From: Cristatella mucedo
Lineage: Eukaryota > Bryozoa > Phylactolaemata > Cristatellidae
Length of the DNA: 64,000 nucleotides
Assembly: GCA_009760855.2 (NCBI GenBank)
Contig: WPIO01000011.1
Coordinates: forward strand, 6,267,501 to 6,331,500
Reading direction: 5' to 3'
Positions 9,796 through 21,650 of the stretch are shown here, piece after piece (position 1 is the stretch's first letter; every line of letters starts with the position of its first letter). The position numbers were made by a program, and so were the translations under genes. The notes beneath the pieces are model-generated. The model saw only the letters and a list, made by a program, of their open reading frames with translations, had not been told where the DNA came from and did no database searches.

Positions 9796-12256
9796 AGATC
9801 TCGTGATCACTAAGGATGTCCTCCCCAATGACTTTGTGGTGTGCCCACTGACCCTCTCAGATCATTGTTCGGTCTCGTTTACTGTTCCTGCTCCCTCGTA
9901 CTTGCAGGGCAATGTCGAATTTGCCAAATGACGTAACTTACAAAGCATTGACATGGACAAGTTTTTTAAATCTGTTTGTGATGCAGGCCTTCTTGATCTG
10001 CATTCAGACTCCACCGGCAGCCTCGATACCCTCACTGATGCGATGAACATGACACTCAGGAGTGCTCTTGACAAGCATGCTCCCGTTCGCTCTATCTGTG
10101 TTCGAAGTCGTCGAGATTCCTTTCAATTTACAAAAAACTCCTTAAGATGAGCCGTGTTAAGCGCAGGCTGGAACGTCGTTTCAAGAAATTGGGGTCTGAG
10201 GCAGACCTAGTCAATTTTAAAGACTTCCTTCGAGTTTACACCCGAAAGCTTAAAAAAGTCAGGGCTTCTTTTTTCATTAGAAAACTGAATTCCTGCCAGT
10301 CGGACACTAAACAGTTTTATAAGACAGTAAACCATTTACTGGCCAATGCTATTAGGTCTGACTCCCCAGATATTAAGGGCTCAGCCGAAAAGTTTTCAGC
10401 CTTCTTTACTGAAAAAATTGTGCACATTCGTGCCTCCATTAAGCCCCCTCCGACCAAAGCAATCGCCGTTCCTCAACCTGTGACCTTCCTTAAAAGGTTC
10501 TCCGATGTTTCTGCCTGTAAGTGGCTGCCTTAATAAGGTCTAGCAAAAAGAGCTCGTCTCCTGAAGACCCTATACCTTCATCTCTGTGGTCTTCACTAGC
10601 AGACCAACTTAGCCCTGCCATAACCAAGATTTGTAATGCTTCTTTGGGAAAAGGGGTCCTCTCCAAGTCCTTCAAATCAGGAATCGTGAGACCTATTCTT
10701 GAAAAGCCTGGATTAGACATAGAGGTCCTAGCAAACTATCGTCCAGTTATCCTTCTTCCGGTCTTATCAAAGATTCTTGAAAAAATTGTTGCTAAGCAGC
10801 TAGTTGAACATATTGAAAATAATGGAATGTCAGAAACATTTCCATCAGGTTTCAAGAGGCAGCACTCTACTGAAACTGCTCTCCTCCGTGCTAACAATGA
10901 CATTCAACGTGGCAACGATGACGGGAATGTCACTGGGCTAGCTCTGCCAGATCTGTCTGCTGCCTTCGACACCATTGATCACGAAGTTCTGCTTGAACGA
11001 TTGAGAACAACGATCGGTCTGGCAGACGAAGCACTGGCGTGGTTTAAATCATACTTGTCTGATCGTGTTCAATCCGTGTCGTGTGGGGGTCAGGTCTCAG
11101 ACATGAGAAGGGTCACCTGTGGAGTCCCTCAATGGTCTGTACTTGGTCCCTTGCTGTTCTCCATTTATACGCAACCTCTGAGATAAGTGATTAAGGCCCA
11201 TGGAATAGGATATCACTTCTATGCTGACGATACTCAGTTTTATTTGTCATTTAAACCGTCGGAATCTGCAGCAGCAACTGAGAAACTGAATGCTTGCCTT
11301 GCCGATATTCGATCATGGATGTCGGAAAACTTCCTGAAATTAAATGACGATAAAACCGAACTGCTTGTCATTATAAGCGTGTGGCTGGATTAAAAGGCTT
11401 TGCTGTTCTAATAGGTGATGCTATTGTGCGACCATCACCATGTGCTTGAAATGTAGGTGTCGTGTTCGACAGCTGCCTCAACTTCAAAAGCTTCATTCAG
11501 AAGACTGCCTCTACAGCTAGCCATCACATACGATCCCTATCCAAGATTAGAAGCTGTCTCCCACAGTGGCTTGTGAACAATTTAGCTAGCTCTTTAGTTC
11601 TGTCTCGGCTTGATTATTGTAATTCCCTTTTGGCTGGGCTACCAAAAAAAGCTATTATGCCACTACAGCTGACTATGAATATGGCTTCAAGGCTGGTCTT
11701 CAAGTCCCAGCGGTTTGAGCACGTGTCACCCCTGCTGGAAGAGCTAGGATGGTTGCCGGTTGAGCAAAGGATACAGAGCAAAGTTCTTACGCTGACCCAC
11801 AAGGCCCGCCATGGCTTGGCTCCTTTGTACCTAGCTGAACTGCTGCATCAGTTTCAGCCGGTTCGCGCCCTCAGGTCCTGTGTGGACAATAAATTAGCTG
11901 TCCCATTCCTCCACTTGAAGACAGTTGGCGGCAGAAGCTTTAGCTCTGCAGGTCGTAGACTGTGGAACTCGCTTCCACAATTCTTACGCAACGACATCTA
12001 CTCTCTAACTGCCGACTATGGCACATCTTTTTCAGAGGTCCTGAACTGATATTTCCATGCTACTCACTACCTCAACTCCTCTCCTAACTCTGCTATGCTT
12101 TCCACTTACTCTTTGTTGCGTGAGACGAAGTCTGTTGGGTACCGAATGCGTACCGAAAGCCGCTTAGGCTGTGAGTGCGCTATACAAAACTCTCCTGCGT
12201 AACACCCACATATTCTTTATCACTTTGTGGAGTTACTGAAGGAGATACATTACATT
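9789..12256 (+). mobile_element. LINE-B: L2-like LINE with endonuclease end, RT and 3' tail
   Basis: The most complete LINE-B in the window. It starts in the C-terminal end of the endonuclease (LLDLVITKD...LSDHCSVSFT). A linker follows, then a reverse transcriptase with YRPVILLPVLSKILEKIV, GFKRQHSTETALL, LPDLSAAFDTIDHEVLLERL, GVPQWSVLGPLLFSIYTQPL and HFYADDTQFYLSF. A C-terminal region with SRLDYCNSLLAGLPKKA ends near 12,049. Premature stops (near 9,930, 10,149 and 11,186) and a frameshift near 11,390 show that it is dead. The 3' UTR ends with GCGCTATACAAA and an (ACATT)n tail at 12,245-12,256. It is inserted into an older LINE-B of opposite orientation, with a probable 7-bp target duplication (AGCTTCT at 9,789 versus AGCTCCT at 12,259). 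Confidence 0.9.
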
Positions 12257-13400
12257 AGAGCTCCTAATCTTGGATTGGGATCGGATGTGACGGCTAGCTG
12301 TAGAGGCCGACTTCTGCATGAAGCTTTTGAAATTAAGGCAGCAGTCGAAAACGACACCTAAATTTCGAGCACGTGGTGATGGTCGCACAATGGCATCACC
12401 CATTAGAAGAGCAAAGACTTTTAATCCAGCCACACGCTTAGGGAGTCATATGAGCAGCACTTCGGCTTTGTCATCATTTAATTTCAGGAAGTTTTCCGAC
12501 ATCCAGGATTGAATATCGGCAAGGCAAGCATCCAGTTTTTCAGTTTCCACAGTAGATTCTGACGGTTTGAATGACGAATACAACTGAGTATCCATAGCTA
12601 AGAAATGCTATCTTATTCCATGGGCCTTAATCACTTTACCCAGGGGTTGTGTATAAATGGAGAACAGCAAGGGACCGAGTACAGACCTTTGAGGGACTCC
12701 GCAAGTGAACCATCTCGTTTGTGCGACCTGTCCCCCACAAGACACGGATTGAAAATGATCAGAAAAGTATGATTTAAACCACGCAAGTGCTTCGTTTGTC
12801 AGACCGATCGTTGTTCTCAATCGTTCAAGCAGAACTTCGTGATCAATGGTTTCGAAGGCAGCAGACAGATCTAGCAGAGCTAGGGCAGTGACATTCCCGT
12901 CGTCGTTGCCACGTAGAAGTTCATCGTTAACACGGAGCAGAGCAGTTTCAGTGGAGTGCTGCCTCTTGAAACCTGACTGAAATATTTCAGAAATTCCATA
13001 ATTTTTAATGTGTTCAACCAGCTGCTTAGCAACAATTTCTTCAAAAATCTTTGATAAGAAAGGAAGAAGGGAAAATGGGCGATACTTTCTAATACCTCTG
13101 TATCTAATCCAGGCTTTTTAAGAATGGGTCTATCGATTGCCGATTGGCAGGATATCGGGACGAACCCTTTTCCCAAATAAGCATTAAAATCTTGGTTATG
13201 GCAGGGCTAAGTTGGTCCGCCAGTGATGACCACTGAGTTGAAGGTAAAGGGTCTTCAGGAGACGAGCTCTTTTTGCTAGACCTTATTAAGGCAGCCACAT
13301 ACATGCAGAAACCTCGGAGAACCTTTTAAGAAAGGTCACAGGCTGAGGAACCGCAAATGCTTTAGTCGGAGGGGCCTTATGGAGGCACGAATGAACACAT
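12257..13400 (-). mobile_element. LINE-B 5' part, continuation of the interrupted outer element
   Basis: Minus-strand reverse-transcriptase portion of the outer LINE-B, continuous in the family sequence with 9,091-9,795. It holds degraded versions of the RT motifs: SSPEDPLPSTQWSSLADQLSPAITKI at about 13,190-13,290, LDLSAAF-type sequence near 12,865 and GVPQRSVLGPLLFSIYTQPL near 12,660. It is 5'-truncated at about 13,400. Confidence 0.85.
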
Positions 13401-13636
13401 TGTTTGAGCAGGACGGACTGCGAGAATTGGTGGGATGTGGCAACTGTGAGGCTCTGCATTATAATTACTAACTATCGGATGGCACCGTGGCACTGGGATT
13501 TGGCGACCCTATCCAAACCTACAAAGGAGCTAGTTTTCTTTGGGCTTTACAAAGCGTTATCTTACAAGTATTTCAACAGTCCTTGACCGACAGCCTGTGA
13601 AATTTACCATAGCAATCTTAAATGTTGCAGGCAAAT

Positions 13637-15345
13637 ATTCAATACCTATGCTAGAATTCTCATCATATACAGGGGCGTATTCGAAGGCTCTTATGTAACA
13701 TCAGGATGGCGTCAGGTGACGGCTAAGAGAAATTAAGGTGGCTACTGTGATAGCTATACACAAAAATATAATTCATTTACATACAGCTATCAAGGAAGCT
13801 TCGCGATGGTTACTATTGCGAGGTCGTGGTCAAGGTCGTGCAGCAGGCATTGGCTTCTCAACGTACGTCGAGGTGCAGCCGAACAAGCCGTTGCCGGCAT
13901 TCCTGCTCTTGGCCTGTAACTAGGCCAATCAATCAGCCAATCGATCAGCCGATAAGTCAGCCAATCAGCTAGTGCATCGAGCTGACTGCTAGCGATTGTC
14001 GACCTCGGCCGAGGTTGAGTTGCGAAAGAGTTTCGTGAACTCGGTAATTTGGATGGAGACATTAAGCTTACAAGCAGGACTGGTGAAAACGCAGCCCCAC
14101 TCTCAAATAACGGGATGCATGCTTTTACGTTCCAGGTCAACAGTTCCGTCTGCCACGTCGAAACTTACTTGGCTCCAAGAGTGAAGAAGCTAAATGCTGT
14201 ACACCTTCACCTTGACGGCTGCTTGTAACACCCGCTAGGCTACTGGCTCCCCCTGGCACCATGACAGCGACAGCAGCCACCTAGAGGCAGGCCGGCTGCC
14301 AAACCAAGTGGTGCAGAGCGGCCGTGCTAATCGCCATTCTTCTGGCCATAGCTGTCGTCGGGATCCTTCTCAACTCTCAACCTAAGATATCAATCATTTC
14401 GGCTGGAGCTCTGGGAACCCTGGGAAGCTGTACTTCCCCTTCCAAAAGGCAACTGTCGCCTGCAATGCTTCGCAAACCTCCCCCTCGGATGACAGGAGCT
14501 TCAACGTGACAATAATTACAGCTTTCCTTTATATCGGATCTTTTGCTAGAGGCAGCACTGGAAATTTGAGTGGTACTTCTACTTATGAAAAGTGGATGAC
14601 CACGTGAGAACTTTGAGAACTCGTTGGTAGCTCATTTTGACGACGACGCGATGGCCCAGTATTTCTCCAGGCTTCGACAAGGTGAGCCTACGAAAGTCTT
14701 CATGGTCAACCGAAAGGAGATGTGGGCCTTCACTCTGCAGAATCGAACCCAGTCGATATTCGACCAGCCCGGCTACCCACGAAATCACCCCAAATTTACC
14801 AAGGCTGGCATGCTCGAAATGCTCGCCAAGTACAAGCTGCTGGCGATAACTTTCCGACAGGACCCGTTCAGCACGATCTATTTTGCCCAGCTCGACGTGG
14901 GGCTGTGTCGTGATCTGGCAGGCAGCCACAACATGGTGCCCTTCGTCATTAACTCACTTAAGTGCCACCGAACTGAGGCAGTGGCCTTCTCCAAGGTTTA
15001 CTCGATGAGCGATAGATCTGTCGCCGACATCATGGATGATGTCCTGGACTGGGTGAGTGGGGCGTTCCTGATTGCCAGATCAGACGTGATGCTCAAGTTC
15101 TGTGCAGACTACAGGAGTCGAGCTGAGGATCTGCTTGGCAGAGGACTGGCCATTCACGACCAGAGTGTCATCTTGTTGCAACATGCCCCGAGCTCGGATT
15201 GGACGGCGGCCGTGCCCCTTCAGGGCTTTCATGGAACCAGCTTCAACGAATGGTTTTATATCGCTTACCTACAAAAACAGGACTAGATTGATCGGGGCTC
15301 TCGGCCCAAGGCCAGAATGCTTTAAACGTTCGTACGTTTTGTATC
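13637..15345 (+). repeat. Segmental duplicate of 1-1,690 (HtrL-like gene region)
   Basis: Aligns by eye with the window start through the end of the HtrL-like coding region, including the 5' flank, the acceptor-like tract near 14,130 (TTTTACGTTCCAG) and the whole coding sequence. The orientation is the same and the offset is about 13.7 kb. The LINE cluster at 6.6-13.4 kb lies between the copies. Confidence 0.85.
14261..15345 (+). pseudogene. HtrL/YibB-like pseudogene
   Basis: Paralogue of the intact gene at 559-1,647. Relative to that copy it has a TAG eight codons after the ATG (14,282-14,284), a 2-base deletion producing a frameshift and TGA near 14,605, and a TAG (15,284-15,286) replacing the Trp after the conserved YLQKQD. 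The longest remaining frame (14,624-15,286) still reads through the family core, including MWAFTLQNRT, SVADIM and WVSGAFLIA. The intact copy's WLDAG is changed to QLDVG here. The damage makes function unlikely, although a shortened internal protein cannot be formally excluded. Confidence 0.85.
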
Positions 15346-15988
15346 AATGATATATATTCAAATGAATTAAATGACATGAATTATATCAGTGAGCCAAGGT
15401 TAAACCCTCACCATTGAGCCTTGCCGTCGAGCCGTCTAGAAGCTCTGTCGGTCTCCTGCGTCCTCAGGCCTGGCAGCAGGGTTCTGTTGCTCTTAACGAG
15501 TCGCCATAATGGCCGGACGGCTCAAAATGCCACACAGGCGTCTGACTGCATCTTATTCCCCGATGTGGCCAGGCGCCGTCAGACGTCCTGACAAGGAAAG
15601 GGTCAGCCGCAAGGTCAAACGAACACAGGCAAGTCATCCCTCCCCGGCACAGCTACAGAAAAGGATGGGGTGCGATGAGAACGAGACACTTCCGGCCTGT
15701 CTCGCTCTCGGTTTGAGCCGTAAGGTTCAGGGGTCGGAGTTGTTGAGTCGTTAGCCTACCTCAACCACGGCCCGGCACCTGAACCAAGTTTTTGCTCTGC
15801 AGAATGCAGCGATTCGTCCACCCTGCTCGTACCAGCATCCGCTTCCGCTCGAACTCGTAGCTCGTGAGAGAAGTGAATGTTTTTCCATACTCATCATGGA
15901 TACCGGGTGGCTTGAGTGGTGTCGGTGTAAGCGAGTTGAATTTCAATTAACCGAAATTCTTCCTTGATATGAACTAAATACATAAAAT
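15346..15988. other. No recognised gene
   Basis: Open frame 15,509-15,754 (81 codons) is anonymous and has no copy in the window. The sequence is otherwise unremarkable. Confidence 0.45.
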
Positions 15989-16267
15989 ATGCCCGATTCA
16001 GCACAAGATTTCCACGGGGCAGTACGTGTGAGTGAGAATGTTTCTTCTGGTTCTGCTACTTATGGTAATGTCGGTGGTGGGTAGACTGTTACTATATCTT
16101 GGATTTTGGATAACATGAAACGTTCTGGCGAGTTATTATTTAACATTGATGGCAATCGCTATACACTTAGTTTAGATGGGCGTATCTGCTGTTGTGGCTA
16201 TCAGATGGGTTATTATAGAAAAGAGTTTACAGGCAATGGTCAGGAATGTACTTCCCGGCGTGAGTGA
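15989..16267 (+). pseudogene. Unrecognised small coding-like frame with one internal TAG
   Basis: From the ATG at 15,989 one frame runs 93 codons to the TGA at 16,265 and is interrupted only by a TAG at codon 32 (16,082-16,084), right after a Gly-rich VGGG. The two halves look like protein: SENVSSGSATYGNVGGG before the stop and TVTISWILDN, LLFNIDGNRYTLSLDG and a CCCGY cluster after it. I do not recognise the family. It may be a decayed exon or element fragment; stop-codon readthrough is possible but has no support here. Confidence 0.3.
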
Positions 16268-16616
16268 GAGGAGCTTTTCAGTTACGAGTATTATTAATAT
16301 TAATAACCGTATTAAGGGAAAGTAGTTAGTATTACTTAATTATGCTAAACTAAGCTAAATAATTACTAAATAGTTAATTAATTAACTTAATAATTATTAG
16401 TAAGTGCATTTAATTATTGGATGAACGACTTGATGTGTTGTTAGTATCTGACAAGCGAATGCAGTCTTAGTCGTTTGAATTATTTTCAGTTAGCTACCGT
16501 CTCATTTTTATATAGACGACGGAAGCATTTGATTTTGACAGAGATGAAACTAGTCAAGATGCCGTCAAGCGTGTATAGGAGACATTTCAATTCCTAGCCA
16601 ACCTCTTACCGTGCAT
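16268..16616. other. AT-rich stretch, no recognised feature
   Basis: Low-complexity TTAATTA/AATTATTA runs near 16,310-16,420; nothing else supported. Confidence 0.5.
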
Positions 16617-17727
16617 TGCAGTCAATGATTAACTGGAAAACATTTTAAAAATTAGGGCTACCGTTAAACTACCTCCAAACAATAAACGCAATTACTTTAT
16701 AGTTGTAAACGGATTTTCATATTAAGTGAATTCACCTGATGCACACACTGAATCTGCCGTTTTCAGCCTAATTACTGATCTTGATGTAGATCAATACTTG
16801 TTCGATTACAATTTATTACCGTAATTTCATTGGTGACATAAAATCAACACCACTTCTTAGTCACACTGGTGAATTTACTTCTTTTCTTCCGATATTTTAA
16901 ACAACTTATTTTCAATTAACGGTGAAGAATATGATGAATAAGAAAAAGCCTAACCTAAGAGAAGAGCCGATTCTTTGAAATACGTTCTCCTAATGAAATG
17001 AAAAGAATCGATTCATGAAAATCAATTAATGGAAAGAATGATTCCCTCAATACGTTTAATCTGCAGAGATCTTATGCTTGCACAGCGTCATTGAGCTGTC
17101 GCCCTTGTTTCCAACGTGTCATCTCGGACGTTTGGTTGCTTATAGACTCGTAGTGCCAGTGACAGCGTCAAGTTAGCTTGCAGCTACGAGATATCGTCTG
17201 AGTTGCGGATTCAAGATGGGAGTCGGTGTCGAGTGTTCTCATATTGCCTGATCTATCTTCATTATACATTATGCAGCTGGCCGTCAACAGAGTCACACAT
17301 CTTCTATGCGTGCCATCAGCACCTCAATATCAACCACAGATAGCTGCAGTTGAGAACCATATGAAGATTGCCTTAATCGTCACATACAGCTCTTTGAGCC
17401 ACCTCTTTGGCACGTCGCCTCTGGATGATATAACCAGTCAGCGATAAGAGATTGATGACTCTGAGCCACTGTTATGGAACTGACCCAAGAGGGCCATTAA
17501 CCATCACAGTTTCCCTACAAAGACAAGATAGGAACCAAACTAACAAAAAACCGTAACTACATATGCCTCTGCACTTTTGCCAAAACAAGCTCACCGGATC
17601 CGTAATGCAACAGCACTAGCCTAATAAAATAATCCAGAACTTGAGTACACTGCATCATCTTCTTTGCTGGAAACGCAGTCAAGCCAGAAAGTAACACCGT
17701 TGTGGTTGCGGCAAGATATCACCATTG

Positions 17728-17982
17728 GGACAGCATTTAGTGAGTCTCCGTGATTCTTCCTGTATGTGCTTATGCGTGCTGACACTGTGCATGCTGCCAC
17801 TAAATCACACTTGCATGCTGACCATGTGCATGTACACCCCTAACCGTTTTATTCACGTTGTTTATCAAACATGATATCAATCACCATTCAATCGCGTTTC
17901 CCTTTGCAGAAAATGTAAAGAGCCTAGAAATAGATTGAGTTCTCTGAGGGCGATTTATCAAGTGCATTGTTATTTTAATTAT
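17728..17982 (+). mobile_element. LINE-A 3' UTR and tail
   Basis: Plus-strand 3' end of LINE-A: GGACAGCATTTAG, the alternating CATGCTGAC/CATGCTGCC blocks, then the stem-loop and ATTGTTATTTTAATT tail. It has no coding part left. It is part of tandem unit 1. Confidence 0.85.
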
Positions 17983-19147
17983 GCCTATTTCCAATCAATG
18001 CAAAGTGGTCAACGATCAACTGGAAAACATTCTAAAAATTATGGCTACCTTTAAAGTATCACCAAACAACCATCTCAATTACTTTAGTGTTGTAAACTGA
18101 TTTTCATATTAAGTGAATGCATCTGATGCACACATAGAATCTACCGTTTTCAGCTTAACTACTGATCTTACGGTTGATCAATACTTGTTGGATTACCAGA
18201 CTTAGTTTCAATCGATTAACGTAATTTCATTTGTGACATAAAATCAACACCACTTCTCAGTTACAGTGATGAATTTACTTTTTTTCCTTTCGATATTTCT
18301 ACCAACCTATTTTCAATTAACGATGAAGAATATGATGAATAAGAAAAAGCTTAACCTAAGAGAAGAGCCGATTCTTTGAAATACGTTCTCCTAATGAAAT
18401 GAAAAGAATTGATTCATGAAAATCGATTAATGGAAGGAATGATTCTCTCAATACGTTCAACCTGCAGAGATCTGATGCTTGCACAGCGTTATTGCACTGT
18501 CGCCCTTGTTTCCATCGTGTCATCTCGGACGTTTGGTTGCTTATAGACTCGTAGTGCCAGTGACAGCGTCAAGTTAGCTTGCAGCTACGAGTTATCGTCC
18601 GAATTGCGGATTCGAGATGGGAGTCGGTGTTGAGCGTTCTCAGAATGCCTGTTCTATCTTCATTCTTCATTATGCAGCTAGCCGTCAACAGAGTCACAAA
18701 TCTTCTAAGCGTGCTGTTATCACCTCAATATCGATCGCAGATAGCTGCAGTTGACAACCATATGAAAATTGCCTTCATCCTCACAAGTAGCTTTTTGAGC
18801 CGCCTCTTTGGCACGTCACCTCTGGACGATATACCATGGCAGTGATAAGAGATTGGTGACTCTGAGGCACTGTTATGGAACTGACCCAAGAGGGCCATTA
18901 ACCATCACAGTTTCCCTACAAAGACAAGATAGGAACCAAACTAACAAAAAATCTCATAACTACATACATTTCTGAAATTTTAAGGATATGAAGGATCAAG
19001 GAGAACTATCTCAAATGACGAAACATTGCTCAGGTTCTGTCTCATGGCTCCAAGTTCGTGCAAACTGCACACATCCCGTAGCTTTCATACTCAAGACGGA
19101 GCATAGCTGAATCTTTATTTACTGCGATACACATTTTCTTTACCTTG

Positions 19148-19403
19148 GGACAGCATTTAGTGAGTCTCCGTGATTCTTCCTTTATGTGCTTATGCGTGCT
19201 GACACTGTGCATGCTGTCACTAAATCACAATTGCATGCTGACCATGTGCATGTACACCCCTAACCATGTTATTCACGTTGTTTGTCAAACATGATATCAC
19301 TCACCATTCAATCGCGTTTCCCTTTGCAGAAAATGTAAAGAGCCTGTAAATAGATTGAGTTCTCTGAGCGCGATTTATCAAGTGCATTGTTATTATAATT
19401 ATT
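19148..19403 (+). mobile_element. LINE-A 3' UTR and tail (second tandem copy)
   Basis: Same fragment as 17,728-17,982, with the same left boundary GGGACAGCATTTAG and the same right neighbour (CCTATTTCCAATCAATGC). So it was copied by the tandem duplication rather than inserted separately. Confidence 0.85.
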
Positions 19404-19904
19404 CCTATTTCCAATCAATGCAATGTGGTCAACGATTAACTGGAAAGCATTCTTAAAATTATGGCTACCTTTAAACTATCACCAAACAACCATCTCAACC
19501 AACTCTCCTATTTTTATCTCGGGTAAACTGCCCAATCTCAAGCAAACTATCCTGTAGCACACAGAAAAATCAATAAGATATCGCTCGATAAACCAAAACC
19601 AAGACTTCATCTAGCACGGGTCAAGCAATAGATACCATTCTTACCGATTCAGTTAATATGCAAGAGCTAATAAAAACCGAGTTCACTTTACGGCTGAATC
19701 ATCTATGCAAGGACGAAGCAGGGATTCCGTAACCCATATGAAGGCAATGTTAATCGAGCCCGTTGTACAAGGATCAATCTCAACCATATTATTCCAAGAC
19801 AGGCAAAGCGAGAAACCAGCGTATACCACTCGTGCACACTCGTGCAAACGAACAAGTTGAAACCCGTAAAGATCACTAATGCAAATCAGCACCACGGTAA
19901 TCGA

Positions 19905-20332
19905 TTTGTAGAGCCAGATCCGACAGCTGGTAAACAAGCTCGCCGAATCCGTATTGCAACAGCACCAGGTTCATAAAATCAATCAAGAATTTGAGTACAC
20001 TGTATTCGTCTTCTTGGCTGGAAACGCTGTGATGCCAGAAAGTAACACCGTAGTGCTTGCAGCAAGAGATCACCATTAGAACAGCATTTAGTGAGTCTCC
20101 GTGATTCGTCGTTCATCTGCTTATGCCTGCTGACACTCTGCATGCTGCCACTAAACCTCACATGCTTGCTGACCCTGTGTATGTCACCCCTAACCATGTT
20201 ATTCATGTTTTGTTATCAAACGTAATATCACTCACCATTCAATCGCGTTTCCCTTTGCAGAAACTGTAAAGCGCTTAGAGAGAGATTGAGTTCTCTGAGG
20301 GCGCTTTATCGAGTGCATTATTATTATAATTA
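19905..20332 (+). mobile_element. LINE-A 3' end with a duplicated left flank
   Basis: From 20,079 this is the LINE-A 3' UTR, stem-loop and (ATT) tail. The left flank 19,905-20,078 matches 17,575-17,727 of tandem unit 1, and the right neighbour TATGCCTATTTCC is also shared. So this is a third, rearranged duplicate. The minus strand of the left flank has an open frame (19,876-20,076) whose MVISC.H.GVTFW start is shared with unit 1, but unit 1 loses the frame. No family recognised. Confidence 0.75.
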
Positions 20333-21565
20333 TGCCTATTTCCGACCTTTTGTGACTTCTAAAATTAACCTCAAAACATGCTCACACGATCGACATCGCG
20401 AGGCGATACAGGTGGCTGAACGTCATACTGCCGTATTTAGATGTGCTGCTGTCGAGAGTGTGGATTGTCTGAATAAATATATATGGTGAAGTCGAAAGTG
20501 AGAGTCAGAAATATCTACTGCAGTTGTGGTTGTTAGCCGTAAGTCTGTGAAGAGTAAGGCTTAGAGTGGCACAAAGCTGAAAATTGAGCGTACTTTCATG
20601 GGAAGCAGGCTTGGTCTCGCAACGGTTAATCTTGAAGATGCAAAAGAAGATGTAGAAGGATTTGACCACGGTAGCACAGGTGCAGGCACTAGTTAAAGCT
20701 CCTTGTGTCGAAAATGGACTATGACAGACCAAGAGGCAAGGTTCTCGCTTTTCAAGACCAGGGTCGTATGTTCAAATATTTCAGTTAATGATCATTTATT
20801 GCCATCTGAAAGCAGAGGCGTTAGACATGAAGGATGTTCTGAAAATAGACACATGAGGCTTTTTAATCAGGCAATATTAGTTTTTGAAATAGGGAAGCCC
20901 AAAAGATCGCTTGAGAAACCCGAGATTGGGCTTTTACATGAGAGCTTTGAAAAGGCTATTGATAACTTGCACGTGTCTAGCACTTTAGCCTGTGCTGACG
21001 ATACCAGGTACGAAGTGGTCTATCTTCGTGAGCCGGTTATAGCCACCGATGAGCCTGCGACTGTTGCAACTTGCTTCAAGACTGCTACTGCTCAAAATGT
21101 CAATGTTAATGGACTTTCTCTGACTGAAAGCCTACTACAGATGACTGCACTACAAGTAATGTGCTTGTAGCTAAGCCTTGCTACATGCCAGACGACGATC
21201 TTTGTATTGACGATCATTCGGGTATTGACAAGGTTAAAAGTCCAACGATACGTTTTGTTATGCCCAACTCTATTTACACCAGCTGATACATACTTCAACT
21301 ATGCTAACTCAGGATAACCTGAACTGTGCTTTTACACCTGCACAAAGTCGACGTATAACCTTTCATTGCCGACTCAGGTCTTAATCTCGTACTACCTCAA
21401 CAGACTCTTCTTTGCGAATATATTGTGTCAACTACACAATAAAGCTTGGCAGAAGGCGACATTGCATGTGTGCACCTACCGGCTTGGCTCTAGCTGGATT
21501 TTCATAAAATATCAATTTTCGCACGTGAACTTGCTGTGTATAGGCAAAACGCATGGCAAAATCAC
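20333..21565 (+). other. Unassigned stretch with an anonymous 155-codon frame
   Basis: The longest frame is 20,703-21,170 (155 codons). Reading continues for a further 37 codons in another frame (KPCYMPDDDLCIDDHSGIDK) to a stop near 21,282. A third piece reads FIADSGLNLVLPQQTLL near 21,362-21,412; its DSG resembles a retropepsin motif, but this is too little to call. It could be a decayed retroelement or gene. No homologue is recognised. Confidence 0.3.
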
Positions 21566-21650
21566 AATAATAATAATAATAATGCACTTGATAAAGCGCC
21601 CTCAGAGAGCTCAATCTCTCTCTAGGTGCTTTACATTTGCTGCAACGGGA
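21566..21650 (-). mobile_element. LINE-A tail-only fragment
   Basis: Minus-strand (ATT)n tail at 21,566-21,583 followed by the LINE-A 3' stem-loop (GATAAAGCGCCCTCAGAGAG ... CTAGGTGCTTTAC). It is an extremely short 5'-truncated insertion. Confidence 0.85.

Larger units (their letters stand above)
16617..19500. repeat. Tandem duplication, two units of about 1.4 kb plus a partial third
   Basis: The landmark AACTGGAAA starts at 16,631, 18,018 and 19,438, giving periods of 1,387 and 1,420 bases. Units 1 and 2 align along most of their length, including TCTTTGAAATACGTTCTCC, GTCATCTCGGACGTTTGG and the LINE-A 3' fragment ending each unit. The third unit is cut after about 75 bases (CAACCATCTCAA). 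Internal segments before the LINE piece differ (17,560-17,727 versus 18,950-19,147). The open frames at 17,226-17,447 and 18,579-18,845 are paralogous but have no recognisable domain. Confidence 0.85.

Noticed and set aside
21362-21412. Retropepsin-like ADSG motif
   Set aside because: One short motif with no flanking protease or reverse transcriptase features.
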